Assembly (NCBI GenBank): GCA_963383645.1 | Contig: OY726561.1 | Span: 139,271,965-139,335,964, forward strand | Direction of reading: 5' to 3' | Source: Muscardinus avellanarius | Lineage: Eukaryota; Chordata; Mammalia; Rodentia; Gliridae | Length of the DNA: 64,000 nucleotides | Part shown: positions 21,706-32,395 of the stretch, piece by piece | Numbering within the stretch: the stretch's first letter is position 1 | Layout: each line of letters starts with the position of its first letter | Position numbers and translations under genes: made by a program | Notes under the pieces: generated by a model | Databases searched by the model: none | Seen by the model: only the letters and a program-made list of their open reading frames with translations | Told to the model about the DNA's origin: nothing

Positions 21706-22072
21706 TGTAGCCGGAGTTCTTTCTATCCAGCAACTTCAGGAAGGACCACACGGGGAGATGGAGACAACATCAAAATGAACGTGTGATTTTAGTGCTTAGG
21801 TTGTAGTGAAGAACTGCAAGGGTGTTGTCTATTTTTATATGAATGGCTTAATATTTATATTTGTTTATGACTTAGCCTTCATGGAAATGTGTGCACTCAG
21901 GGTTGAAATTTTATATTACATAGATTTATATCAGATAATTTTATACTTTATGTTAAATTTCATATTTCATATTAAATTTATTACATATATTTTATATTAC
22001 ACAAATATATGTCCACAAAGAGATATGATGACATTACTTTCACTGATGAATGTTTATTAAAAGATCAAGAGG

Positions 22073-22484
22073 CCAAGTCAAATGGTGCACAGCTTATAAT
22101 CCCAGTACTTGGGAGGCTAAGACAGGAGGATTGCCGGTTCAAGGCCAGCCTCAACAAGTTAACAAAGCCCTCAGCAACTTAGTGAGACCCTGTTTCAAAA
22201 TAAAAAGAGCCGGGCGTGGTGGCGCACGCTTGTCATCCCCGTGCTTGGGAGGCTGAGACAGGAGGATCGCGCAGGTTAGAAGCCAGCCACGCTGGCTAAG
22301 ATACCCTGTTTTAAAAAATTTTTAAAGTATAAAATAGGTCTGGGAGTGTAGCCCGCAGGTAGAAGGGCTTCCAGGAACCCCAGTACCATCAAAAATAAAT
22401 AAACAAAGTAAAAATAAAAATGAAAAGAGCTGGAGGTATAGCTCAGGTATAGAATGCCCCTGCGCTCAGTCCCTAGCACCACTA
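22073..22484 (+). mobile_element. SINE with a SINE nested inside
   Basis: Outer plus-strand SINE: left half 22073-22207 and right half 22428-22484. A younger complete SINE (22208-22400) sits in the A-rich linker between them. Confidence 0.85.
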
Positions 22485-22968
22485 AAATAAAACACAAGAA
22501 AACACACGAGTGGTGGGGGCTCACCCTAGCTTAGCAAGGGCCAGGCTCCAGATTCTGGGGCTGCTTTTGAAGTTAATTGGGAAGTTTCTAAGCATGTCTC
22601 AGGAAGAACTGGCTCCAAAGGATGAGGAGAAGGAAGTTGGAGTTGAAGTTAGAATTTTTTTCTCTTTCTTATTTTTTTTTTAATGTTCCAAAGAGGAGCG
22701 ATTATACCCTCTCTCTAGAAAAACCACTTTCCCCTTGTACCATTCTTTCCTTATGAATGAAAGACAAAAAGGAAAACAGTTACTGGCTTACACAATTAGT
22801 GTTCTGTGGAACACCCTGAAAGCCTGGTTTCAGACATAAAGACTCGCTCTTCCATGTGGACGAGCCTCACGTCTTGTCCAAGTTCTAGCAGAAAACATGT
22901 CTTTGGTCACCAGAGGAAAAGAAGCAGAGTAGTGCTGAGGCCTAAGAAATTAAGAAGCTGGAGTCAGC
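22485..22968. other. Unique non-coding stretch
   Basis: No gene recognised. Confidence 0.4.
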
Positions 22969-22969
22969 T

Positions 22970-23150
22970 AAGCATGGTGGCGCACGCTTGTCATCCCCAT
23001 GCTTGGGAGGCGGAGACAGGAGGATGGCGCAGGTTTGAAGCCAGTCATGCTGGCTTCAGAGACCCTGTTTCCAAAAATAAAAAAGTATAAAATAGGTCTG
23101 GGAGTGTAGCCCGGAGGTAGAAGGGCTTCCAGAAACCCCAGTACCACCAA
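22970..23150 (+). mobile_element. B1-dID SINE (young subtype)
   Basis: Plus-strand SINE (AAGCATGGTGGCGCACGC ...), tail grown into GAA/GAG repeats. Confidence 0.9.
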
Positions 23151-23222
23151 AAAGAAGAAGAAGACGAAGACGAAGAAGAAGAAGAAGAAGGAGGAGGAGG
23201 AGGAGGAGGAGGAGGAGGAGAA
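23151..23222. repeat. (GAA)n(GAG)n microsatellite
   Basis: GAA triplets pass into GGA/GAG triplets, directly after a SINE tail. Confidence 0.95.
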
Positions 23223-23229
23223 GCTGGAG

Positions 23230-23360
23230 TCTAGTGGGCATGGTGGTGTGTGTGAATAATCCCAGTACTTGGGAACCTGAGACGGGAGGACCATCAAAAG
23301 ATGAATGGATTACAAAACTATGAGATGTACGACTACAATGCACCAACACAAAATTTAAAA
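23230..23360 (+). mobile_element. SINE fragment then L1 3' tail
   Basis: Partial SINE left half (GTGGGCATGGTGGTGTGTG ...), then GATGTACGACTACAATGCAC, an L1 terminus. Confidence 0.7.
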
Positions 23361-24225
23361 ACTACTCAACACGCTGGGGCCTTTTCCTGCTTATTCTACT
23401 TGGTTCTTGGGGAAGCTTCTTTCCCATGTGACTTATTGAGCAACTCAGGGTCTGTGTTTACATGTCCAAATTCTTCACCCTTGTTCATTCCCGAATCACC
23501 AAACATCTGCCGAGCATCCGCAGGGTACTTGTGGGAAGAGGTCCCTAAAGGATGTTAGAAGGAGGAGTCCCAAGTTCTCAACGTTAATTCCACTGCGAAT
23601 ATCTGATTACCAAGTCATATCTTATATGTCGCCAGGACAGCTCTAATTATACTTGGTGTCATTTGTTAAGCTGCATATACCTGAGATTTCTGTGTTGGGC
23701 TGAATCCGTTCCCTAAATAAAAAATAATTCAACAGAGACAAGAGAGAATTAGAAGAAGAAATAAGTACAAATCGATGGATTTCTCTTTGACCATCACAGA
23801 AGTTTATCAGGTTACTTCAATGAATGGACAGGAAGTTTTTGTGTTCAAGGGGAATTCATAGGATTCTGAATGCTTCTCACATCTAAATGTGTAGGAAATA
23901 TAATACAAGTGAAATTTAAGCTCACATCATTTTAATGTCCTAACTATAACCCATTTTCTCAACCCAAAAAACTTGGAGGAAAATTTATAAAAAGGAAGAA
24001 CATTTTTACCAGTCAAGGACAAACTTCAGATTTCATCATTCCAAACAGGTGAAATCCTTTTGGTTCTTTTTTTTTTTTTTCCCAACACCCCAGGGAAATA
24101 ATTCTGAAACATTCTTTTACTCTACTGACTGAAAAACAGAGTTCTCTGCAGGGTGGGTACATCTTGACCACCACTACCCTCACCAACCCAATGAGGTTTA
24201 CATAAATAAAGTGGCACCCTGGGCC
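23361..24225. other. Unique non-coding stretch
   Basis: No gene recognised. Confidence 0.4.
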
Positions 24226-24430
24226 TGGCGTGGTAGCACACACCTGTCATCCCAATACTCGGGAGGCTGAGACAGGAAGGTCTCAGGTTTAGGACCAACC
24301 TCAGCAGCTTAGCAAGGCTCTCAGCAACCTAGTGAGACCCTGTTTCCAAGACAAACAACCAGAAAAAGGGCTGGGGTGAAGCTCGGAGGTTCAACCCCCC
24401 AGTACCCACCCCAAACACACACACACACAA
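24226..24430 (+). mobile_element. B1-dID SINE
   Basis: Plus-strand SINE (GCCTGGCGTGGTAGCACAC ...) ending in a short (CA)n. Confidence 0.85.
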
Positions 24431-25040
24431 GAAAGTGACACCTCATTATACGTACACAGTGACCATACAGTGAAAACTCGAGGGTTATGCTGATAACGTC
24501 TCTTTTAAGGAAAGCCACAAGTCTGAAAACGTTCACTCATGTCCATGTGAGGCTAAGTGATAACGTAACTTATTTATATCCTTGCTACACTGTGCTTGAG
24601 TTTTTAGGCATCATCTGGTTTCTGATCAGTTAAATAATAGAATAATTTCCTGAATCGAGGCAAGGGAAGGTATTATCTAAACCCTTTTCTATGAACAAAC
24701 ACCATATACCTTTATCCTGGAAAGATCCATGTGCCAGGAATTTTCCCGACAGTCAGAAAGTTCTCTTAACGATGGCTCCACCAGTGAATGTCTGATCATT
24801 ACTCAGTATCTCAAAGCCCTGCTGGTCAGGTCGTCTGGGGATGCGCTCTAACGCCGCAGGGCGTGACTGCCCCGACAAGTCTTTTATTTATTCTCTTTTT
24901 GTTCGACTGAATTTCCCAGTTCTATTTCACACTCTTCTGCCTCGATTAACCTCTGCATGCTCTGTGCCTGTGACTTTACCAGCACACCATGGGGGCAGGA
25001 ATTGAGGCTTCCTGTTAAAAATCCATTGTACGCTTTTCTT
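24431..25040. other. Unique non-coding stretch
   Basis: No gene recognised. Confidence 0.4.
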
Positions 25041-25044
25041 CTTC

Positions 25045-25475
25045 GTTTAATAATTTTATTAGCGGGCTGAAATTACACCTCATAGTGAGGCTCGGTGTGA
25101 TCCCAACATCTCTGCACACACTCCTGGTGCGTTTCCTTTCACATCCCCCTACATCCCCCATCCTCCTCCATGCAAGTCAGTAAAGTGGGTACGAATATCT
25201 TCATAAATTACCATTGTATTATTCGAGCTGTTTCTTTTCTCAGTCCTTTTCCCCTCCCCATACTATATACATCATAGTGAGGTTCAACATGATAGGAACA
25301 CACACGCACACAGCGTTCCCTCCAGGCCCACCCCACTGCCCCCGGCCCCTACATGTTAGTGAGATTGGTATGGGGACTTCATGTACAGACAGAGCAGTAT
25401 TTGAATTGCTTTCCTCATCAAGCCTCCTTTTCCACTCCTCCTTTCCTTCCCCCTTTCCTCTTCCACTATTCCACT

Positions 25476-25523
<48 letters not shown>

Positions 25524-26430
25524 TCCCTCTCTTCTCGTTTACCTGAAATATCTTGTTTTCTATTTTTTCTCTCTAGCTTCTACAGATGAGTGACCACAGA
25601 CAGCCCTTGACTCACTGAGACCAGCTGATCTCACTTAGCAAAATATTTCTAGTTCCATGCATTTTCCTGAAAATGAATGTTTTTTTCTTCTTTATGGCAA
25701 AATAAAACTCCATGGTGTGTGTCCACCACATTTTCTGCATCCATTCCTCTGCTGATGGACACCTAGGTTAGTTCCATAATTTGACTGTTGTGAATTGTGC
25801 TGCTATAAACGCGGGTGTGTGTGGATTACTAGAGTGGTCTGACTAATTCTTTTGGAAAGAGTCTGAGGAGTAATTTAGCTGGGTCATACGGTAGTTTTAC
25901 TCCTAGTCTTTTTGAGGAAACTCCATTCTAATCGCCATGGTTTTTTAACTATTTTATGATCCAACCAACAGTGCGTAAGAGTTCCTGTTTCCCCACATCC
26001 TTGCCAGTACTTACTATTGTTTATACTCTTGATGTTTGCTATTCTAATTGGAGTTAGATGAAATTTCAGGGTAATTTTTATTTGCATTTCCCTGGTTGCT
26101 AATGATGCTGGATATCTTTTCACATATTTTTTGGTGACTCGTACTTCTTTTTTTTGAGAAGTATCTGTTCAGTTCACTTGTCTATTTTTTCATTAGATCA
26201 TATGAACTTTCTAGTATTTTTAGTTCTTTATATATTCTAAATAGTAGTCCTCTCTCAGAGGAGTGTCCAGAAACGATTTTCTTCCATTCTGTAGGCTCTC
26301 TCTTTAAACTTATTTTCTTGGCTGCACAGAAGCTTTTTAATTTGATGCCATTCCATTTATTGATTTTCAGTTTTATTTCCTGAGCTTTGGAGTGGGGTCT
26401 TGCTAAGAAATTTTCTACCAGTGCCTATAT
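25045..26430 (-). mobile_element. L1 3' half, minus strand
   Basis: Reversed L1 3'UTR and late ORF2 (plus strand shows TTGTGAATTGTGCTGCTATA and GCTGCACAGAAGCTTTTTAA). It contains a (CT)n tract at 25484-25530. Confidence 0.85.
25484..25530. repeat. (TC)n microsatellite
   Basis: About 17 CT repeats, then imperfect CCCTCT units. Confidence 0.95.
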
Positions 26431-26745
26431 GTTAGAAGTCAAGTGGGATTTATCATGCAAGGATGGTTTGACATATACCAAGCAACAAATATGAAGCATC
26501 ATATCAATAGAATCAAGGATAGAAACCATATGATCATCTCAACAGATGTGAGGGAAGCAGTTGATAAAATTCAACGTACCTTCACGATGGAAACTCTCAA
26601 GAGATGTTTCTCAACACAACATATGACAAACCCACAGGTAACACCACATTTAATGAGGAAAAGCTGAAATCATTTTCTCTAATATTAGGAACAAGACAAG
26701 AATGTCCATTTCCACCATTCTTATTCAGCATGGCTTACTTCTCGT
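26431..26745 (+). mobile_element. L1 ORF2 segment, inverted relative to its neighbour
   Basis: Plus-strand L1 ORF2 (CATGCAAGGATGGTTTGACA; CATATGATCATCTCAACAGA) abuts the minus-strand L1 at about 26430. This is the standard product of 5' inversion (twin priming) in one L1 insertion. Confidence 0.8.
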
Positions 26746-26794
26746 GAGAGGTCATGTCTGCTAATCTTTGAGCCTAAACTTCTCTTTCTGAAGA

Positions 26795-26956
26795 GGGGCA
26801 TTCCACCACCCCCCATGTTACACCCCCAGCCCTTTTTATTTTTTATGTTGAAACGGGGTCTGTCTGTAACTTGCTGAGTTTATCCTTGAACCTGTGATCC
26901 TCTTGTCTCAGCCTCCCAAGTACTGGGATTACAAGGGTGTGCCACCACACCTGGCT
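26795..26956 (-). mobile_element. B1-dID SINE
   Basis: Minus-strand SINE with a damaged right half, ending CCACCACACCTGGCTG. Confidence 0.75.
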
Positions 26957-26979
26957 GAAACCTAAACTTTCTTAATAAT

Positions 26980-27387
26980 TCATGGCATCAAATGGGGATC
27001 GGGAATATTGTAGAAAATCCCCTGTCCCAAAGCAGAGATTGATGGTAAGTTCCCACAGGACTCTGCAGCAGGGACAGGAGGCGGAACCCCGGAAGCCAGA
27101 GTGGAGATGCCACAAGACTCCCGACATTGAGGGCAGACTCCAGGTACTGTGAGACTCCAGAGGTCGCGAGAGGGCTGGCATTCCCACGCCACCAGCTCCA
27201 CCCCACGACCCCGGCTACATAAATACCCTCACTTCCTCTCTGCCATGCAGCTCTGCAGACCAATACCCAGCATGGATCTTCAGACCTTGACCAGGAGCGA
27301 CGTTCCTTTAATAAAGAGGCCTAATCCCATACTCCTTTGCTGGATTTACCGCCTTTGTGACCCCTGACTCGATTTCAACATTACATT
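26980..27387 (+). repeat. ERV LTR (5' side)
   Basis: LTR with a TATA-like CTACATAAATACCC near 27216, AATAAA at 27310-27315 and an end near TTCAACATTACA. A primer-binding-site-like TGGTGTACGAAATGCGGG follows at 27388. Its U3 shares GGCGGAACCCCGGAAGCCAG with the solo LTR at 53.4 kb. Confidence 0.75.
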
Positions 27388-27977
27388 TGGTGTACGAAAT
27401 GCGGGGGGGACTTTTTTTTCTCTTTTTTTGTTGTTGTACACCCTCCCTGAGTCCCAGACTCTCCGACCCTTAATTGGACCGACCACTTTCTTTCGGACAG
27501 GGGAAGTTCCCGTCCCTTCCCCTGGTCAGTGGGCCCCTGCCTTCCGGCTTCTTGCCTCCAGCTTCTCTGTTTACCACACGAGCAGCTGCATCACTGTTGC
27601 CTCCAGGACAACCAGCTTGTCCTCCGGCCTTGAGAAGGGAGTGGAGAAAAACCCTCTCACCCTCTTGCTTCCGCTGGCCCTGAGAAGGGAATGGAGATGT
27701 CCCTCTCGCTCTCTTGGCCCCATTTCCAGACACTGATCAGGAAAAATAGGGATGCCTGTTTCCCATGGACCAATTATGGGAAGCCAAAATTCCAAAATAG
27801 ATTCCCAGTCCCCGCTGGACTGTCTCCTCGCTAATTTCCAGACTCTTCTGGGTCTAGCGAAAGACTTATGCCCTGAGCGCCTTTGTTTCTATTGCAATAG
27901 GGTATGGCCTCAGCACTGATTGGATAGTGAGTCACAGCGGCCCAAGAACAGTACTTCTGATTTCAATATCCTGACCA
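27388..27977 (+). mobile_element. ERV internal leader remnant
   Basis: Sequence after the primer-binding-site-like motif. Short open frames only; no gag, pol or env recognised. Interrupted at 27978 by the chimeric L1 and resumed at 30749. Confidence 0.6.
27963..27977. repeat. Target-site duplication, left
   Basis: TCAATATCCTGACCA, repeated exactly at 30734-30748. Confidence 0.95.
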
Positions 27978-28752
27978 TGACTTCCGGGAAGATGGCGACC
28001 GAGAAAAGCGGGGCTTAAGAGCCCCGCTAACAACAAATATCCATTACCACAAAATCAGCGCCTTCCAAAGCCAGAAAACAACATCACCAGAGAAACAAAA
28101 AAATCACCAGGCTCCAGAGAGAAAGCGGACTGAGAACAGAGCCACAGAGGAGATCCTCACGCCCGAGGACGCGGCAGACGCGGCAGCAGCGCCATACTGC
28201 CGGCGAATTCACGGGACGGCCACAGCAAGCCGAGGGGAGCCGCTGCGGAACAGCCAGGCGGGATTTCTCGGCGCGGAGGACATCTAAAGCTCCCAGTGTC
28301 TGAGCTCAGCACACGCTGCAGGGATTCAGAGTGGAAATCAAAACCAAAAAAAAAACAAAAACGCCAGCCCAACAGCCGAGGGCGTAGCAGCGGCGCCATA
28401 TTGCCACCGGCGGCAGCAGCACCGAATTCACTACAGCTACATCTGCGTACTCAAGAACAGTGAGTCAAATTGCGGGCCACAGCAGAGAAATCCCAGTACT
28501 GTACTCACTGGGACTTGACCCAGTGGGAGAGGGGCGGTGGCAGAGATATCACACCAGAGGAGAACGTGCAACCCGGCACCCCCCACGGTCTAAAGCAGCC
28601 TCTATCGACTCTCTGGGTCGGAGACTCTGTGATACAACCCAGTAAAGGAGTAGTGGGGTCTGAGATACTACTGACTCGAGATCTAGAGCACCTTAAGTGA
28701 AGTCATAGTGACCCAAGGGAAGAACCCAGAGAAGGCACAAACTTCTGAAATC
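27978..28752 (+). promoter_or_regulatory. L1 5'UTR / internal promoter (copy 2)
   Basis: CpG-rich leader. AAGATGGCG at 27989-27997 fits the YY1 site known to position L1 transcription starts. A perfect hairpin (AGCGGGGCT, loop TAAG, AGCCCCGCT) lies at 28007-28028. Confidence 0.75.
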
Positions 28753-29637
28753 ATGGGAAAGAGGAATAATACTGGAGCAATAAATGCTCACAACACCACA
28801 ACATCAGAACCCAATAAAACAGAAAATCAGAGATTTCTAGAAGATCAAATCAGGAAAATAACTGTAGAAATAATAGAGGTGCTTCAAAAAGAACTCAGAG
28901 AGAGCCAAAAAGAGATAAAGGATGCAATTAATGAAGTAAAGGCCTCAATTCAAAGCACAAACAACCGATTACAACACATGGAGAACAGAATCTCGCTCTT
29001 AGAAGATGATCATTCCAAAAATGAACGCATAGTTTCTAATCTAGGAAAAAATATCCGACAGCAGGAATCTGATATTGAAGAAATATGGGCTCATTTTAAG
29101 AGAGCTAACCTAAGAATAATTGGAATAGAGGAGGGAAAAGAAAGTGAAACCAAAGGTATCAACAATCTCTTCAAGGAAATAATAGCAGAAAATTTTCCAG
29201 ACATAGAGCAAGAGGTCGATACGCAGGTCCAGGAAACTTATAGAACTCCCTTTAGACAGGATCGGAGAAGAGGATCCCCACGCCACATAATTGTCAAAAT
29301 GACCAATGTGGAAGCCAAGCAGAGAATCTTAAAGGCAACAAAAGCAAAGGGCCAAGTGACATTCAGAGGCAAACCAATTAGATTCACTCCAGACTTCCCA
29401 AACCAAGTTATGAGAGCCAGAAGGGCTTGGAGTAACATATTCCCAATTTTGAAAGAAAACAACTTCCAGCCAAAAATTTCCTACCCAGCAAAACTTTCTA
29501 TCAAATTAGATGGAGAAATAAGAAGCTTCCATGACAAACAGAAACTGAAGGAATTTATGTCTTCAAAACCAGCACTAGAGAAAATACTCAAAGAGATTAA
29601 CTACAAAGAAGAAATAGGTAACACACATCAGAACTAG
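28753..29637 (+). CDS. L1 ORF1 protein (RNA-binding chaperone)
   Basis: A 294-residue ORF1p, close to the usual 300-370. I start at ATG 28753 because it gives MGKRNN, like the MGK start of mammalian ORF1p; the frame is open 15 codons further upstream, but only from a GTG. A heptad-rich coiled coil (about residues 35-100, with QSTNNRLQHMENRISLLEDD) drives trimerisation. An RRM follows (LRIIGIEEGKE; RHIIVKM) and then the C-terminal domain (KGQVTFRGKPIR; NFQPKISYPAKLS). In the family it binds L1 RNA as a trimer and acts as a nucleic-acid chaperone in cytoplasmic particles. The frame is free of stops, unlike copy 1. No ORF2 accompanies it. Confidence 0.9.
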   Translation: MGKRNNTGAINAHNTTTSEPNKTENQRFLEDQIRKITVEIIEVLQKELRESQKEIKDAINEVKASIQSTNNRLQHMENRISLLEDDHSKNERIVSNLGKNIRQQESDIEEIWAHFKRANLRIIGIEEGKESETKGINNLFKEIIAENFPDIEQEVDTQVQETYRTPFRQDRRRGSPRHIIVKMTNVEAKQRILKATKAKGQVTFRGKPIRFTPDFPNQVMRARRAWSNIFPILKENNFQPKISYPAKLSIKLDGEIRSFHDKQKLKEFMSSKPALEKILKEINYKEEIGNTHQN

Positions 29638-30733
29638 AGAAACAAGATTTTCCATCCAACAGACAACTAAGATTGGTTATCTGTGGAGATTCATTATTTA
29701 TGTTAGTCTTTTACCTATCTCTAAAGGGTATTGTTTGCCTTTATTGTTGTTAATTTTTAGGATTTCTAGTTGGAATATTAATATACCTTCAGATATAGCA
29801 TTTGGAAATATTTTATCCCATTCTATTAGTAACTGTTAACTCTGTTTACATTGTCTTTGGATATACAATATGTTTTTTATTTTTTAGGGAGTTTGTATAC
29901 TCTTCTGTTGCCTGTGCCATTGAAATCATAACCAAGAAATCACTGCCAATTTCAATGTTGTGAGGTTTTATGACCCAGATTTTCTCCTAAAAGTTTATAG
30001 TCTTAAGATTTATATTTAGGTCTTTTATCTATTTTGAGTTAATATTTGTATATGGGATTAGGTAAGGGTCCAATTTTATTCTTTTCCATGTAATTATTAT
30101 TTTTCAACAATATTTAGTTAAAAGATTATTATTTCTACCACCAAATGTTCGTGGAAACCTTGTCAAAAATAACGACAATATAGGGAAGAATTTAGGTCTA
30201 GGCTTTTATTTAACTCCAATGGTTTATATATCTGCCTTTAGAATAGTACTACACTGTTTCAATTATTGTAGCTTTATATGGTTTGAAATCAGAAAATATA
30301 TATCTTCTAGCTTTGTTCTTTTTCAACATCGATGTGGGTACCTAGAGTCCATATTCCATATTAGGATAGATTTTTTTTCTGAAAAATAAATATATATATG
30401 ATAGTTTCACCTAAAAAATAGAAAAAAATAGATTCTCTGGTAAGAAAGAAAGCAAAAAGAAATCTTGAAATGTTATCTTTAAGTCATCAAAAGCTTGGTA
30501 TCAGACAAATGAAACTGTTATGTGAGATTATCATTTTTAATTTTGGATAAATTGCTATAATACTAGATGTCAACTACTAAGCCAAGCATAGGAGGGGGGG
30601 ATAGGGAGAGAACGGGGTGGGGATCGGGTGGGGGCTGACTGGGCAATGTGTGCATGTATGTCTACAAAAGTATGTATCCCACTATGATGTATGAATACAG
30701 TGCACCAATTAAAAATAAATATGAAAAAAAAAA

Positions 30734-30748
30734 TCAATATCCTGACCA
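30734..30748. repeat. Target-site duplication, right
   Basis: Exact repeat of 27963-27977, after the poly(A) tail. Confidence 0.95.
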
Positions 30749-30919
30749 ATCCCAGCAACTTTTGTAAGTGGTCTGGTAAATAGCCAGAAGTCCTTTATAT
30801 CCAGGCCTTCTTTTTTATGTGTTCCCACCTTCCCCGCACCATTCTGCCTAAATCCTACTGGCTAGGGACTCCCGCCAGCTGCCACTTTCTCGCCAGCCAC
30901 CATCTTCCAAGAAGCCACC

Positions 30920-31095
30920 TTTTTTTTTTTTTGGTGGTGATACTGAGGTTCCTGGAGGCCCTTCTACCTCCAGGCTACATTCCCAGACCTATTTTATACT
31001 TTTTATTTGGACACAGGGTCTCTTAAAGCCAGTGCGGCTGGCTTCGAACCTGCGCGATCCTCTTATCTCCGCCTCCCAAGCACGGGGATTACCAC
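30920..31095 (-). mobile_element. B1-dID SINE in LTR
   Basis: Minus-strand SINE, GGTGGTGATACTGAGGTTCC to GGGGATTACCACG. Confidence 0.85.
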
Positions 31096-31184
31096 GCTGG
31101 GCTGCAGCCGCCATTTTCTATCTCTGCTAGATCACCGTGGCCATCTTGGTCGCCCCGTTGCGATGGCATTTGGTCGCGATCTGG

Positions 31185-31192
31185 TGACGTCA
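31185..31192. promoter_or_regulatory. CRE palindrome in LTR
   Basis: TGACGTCA, the consensus CREB/ATF site, in the U3-like part of the LTR. Confidence 0.5.
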
Positions 31193-31746
31193 CACACTCA
31201 CCATCTTGGTCACCCCATTGTGGCGGTGTGCAGTCGCCATCTTGTACCTTGCAGGGTTATAGGCACAGTCGCCATCTTGTGGTCTTGCTGGGTTACAGGC
31301 GCCATTTTCTGAGGACCCTGTCCTCCAGGGTCTCTCCTCACCACCCTGACCACCAACCTACCCTCTCTGCCAGGAGACCCTGCAGACTGATACCCAGTAT
31401 CGATCTTCAGACCTCGACCAAGAAGGATATGCTTTTAATAAAGAGGCCTAATCCCACACTCCTTTGTTGAATTTATCTCCTTGGAGACCCCGACTCAATT
31501 TCAGTGTTACGGTACTCTCATTAAGCATCTACCTGTGAAGAGTTCTGTATAGTGGCAGGATCTGCAGAAGCAACTGCATATAATTTAAAAAAACATTGAG
31601 TTCCAAGTACCATTCAAAGTCTTTGAAATACAGTAGTCCCTTTACCCATGGGGAATAGATTCCAAGACACTTTGGAACATCCTGGGGGATGCCCAAAACA
31701 AGAGGTGGTACTGAACGCTACCTATACTATGCTTTACCTCCTCTAC

Positions 31747-31940
31747 ACACATACCTATTGTTGTGGCTTGCATTTCAAATGTCTCCCGACACCCAGTCAT
31801 TGCACAGGGCAGCCATGAACCGAGGAGGGGTGGAGCTGATGGGGAGGGTCCTGGAGAGATGCAATCCTTCTTCCTCTAAGTTGGCCTCTCAGGTGTTTGG
31901 GTCACAGTGGAGACGATGTTGACTTAACACAGCTATGACA
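31747..31940 (+). repeat. Interspersed repeat with TTCCTCTAAGTT tail
   Basis: TTGTTGTGGCTTGCATTTCA to CTTCCTCTAAGTTGG and GGTCACAGTGGAGACGATG. Relatives lie at 54548-54900 and 59530-59870. I cannot name the family. Confidence 0.6.
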
Positions 31941-32164
31941 AGCTTAAGTGATGGGTTACACGTAAGCCAGTAGTAAAGCAGGACAATTGTAACAACCTCC
32001 TGCAATCAAAGAGGAACTCTCACTTGTCCTCTCGCTCCCAGAATAGCTCACTGTTCTGGATTCATCCTTCTTGTGATGATGTGAGATGCCACAATGGCCA
32101 CAAAAGGAGACGAAGGCAGGAAGATGACGTCACATTAGGCTTCTACTGACTGTGTGTGTTTGGG

Positions 32165-32395
32165 GTGGGGGTAGGTATTAGGGATTGAATCCAGGGGCAT
32201 ACTACCTCTAAGCTATACCCCAGGCTTCTTTTATTTATTTTTTTTTTTTGAAACAGGGTCTCACTAAGTGGCTGAGGCTTCACTAAGTGACTGAGGGTCT
32301 CACTAAGTTGTTGAGGCTGGCCTCAGACCTGTGGTCCTCCTGTCTCAGCCTCCCAGGTACTAGGATTACAGGCATGCGCCGCCATACCGGCCTTC
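32165..32395 (-). mobile_element. B1-dID SINE
   Basis: Minus-strand SINE with an extra repeated CACTAAGTG segment in its left half. Confidence 0.85.

Larger units (their letters stand above)
27978..30733 (+). mobile_element. Chimeric L1 element, copy 2 (complete)
   Basis: A 2756-base insertion with perfect 15-bp target-site duplications and a poly(A) tail at 30724-30733. It has a 5'UTR with AAGATGGCG at 27989, an intact ORF1 (28753-29637) and a short linker. An antisense ORF2 piece follows (about 29870-30415; it contains reversed late-ORF2 sequence such as TTGCCTGTGCCATTGAAATC). Sense-oriented L1 3' sequence then ends GTGCACCAATTAAAAATAAA. There is no ORF2 frame, so mobility would need another L1's machinery. 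It resembles half-L1 (HAL1) elements in carrying ORF1 only, but the antisense module is not part of any type I know. Confidence 0.85.
30760..31512 (+). repeat. ERV LTR (3' side)
   Basis: Its R/U5 part matches the 5' LTR (TAATAAAGAGGCCTAATCCC at both; AATAAA at 31437-31442). The upstream part differs: several GCCATCTTG motifs (YY1-like) between 31130 and 31300 and a perfect CRE, TGACGTCA, at 31185-31192. A SINE (30920-31095) interrupts it. The U3 mismatch leaves open whether both LTRs came from one provirus. Confidence 0.7.

Noticed and set aside
27428..27795. Open frames in the ERV leader
   Set aside because: Short, overlapping on both strands and without gag-like sequence.
27978..30733. Twin-priming (5' inversion) as the origin of the chimeric L1
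   Set aside because: The sense part is upstream and the antisense part internal, and the same join occurs in a second independent copy.
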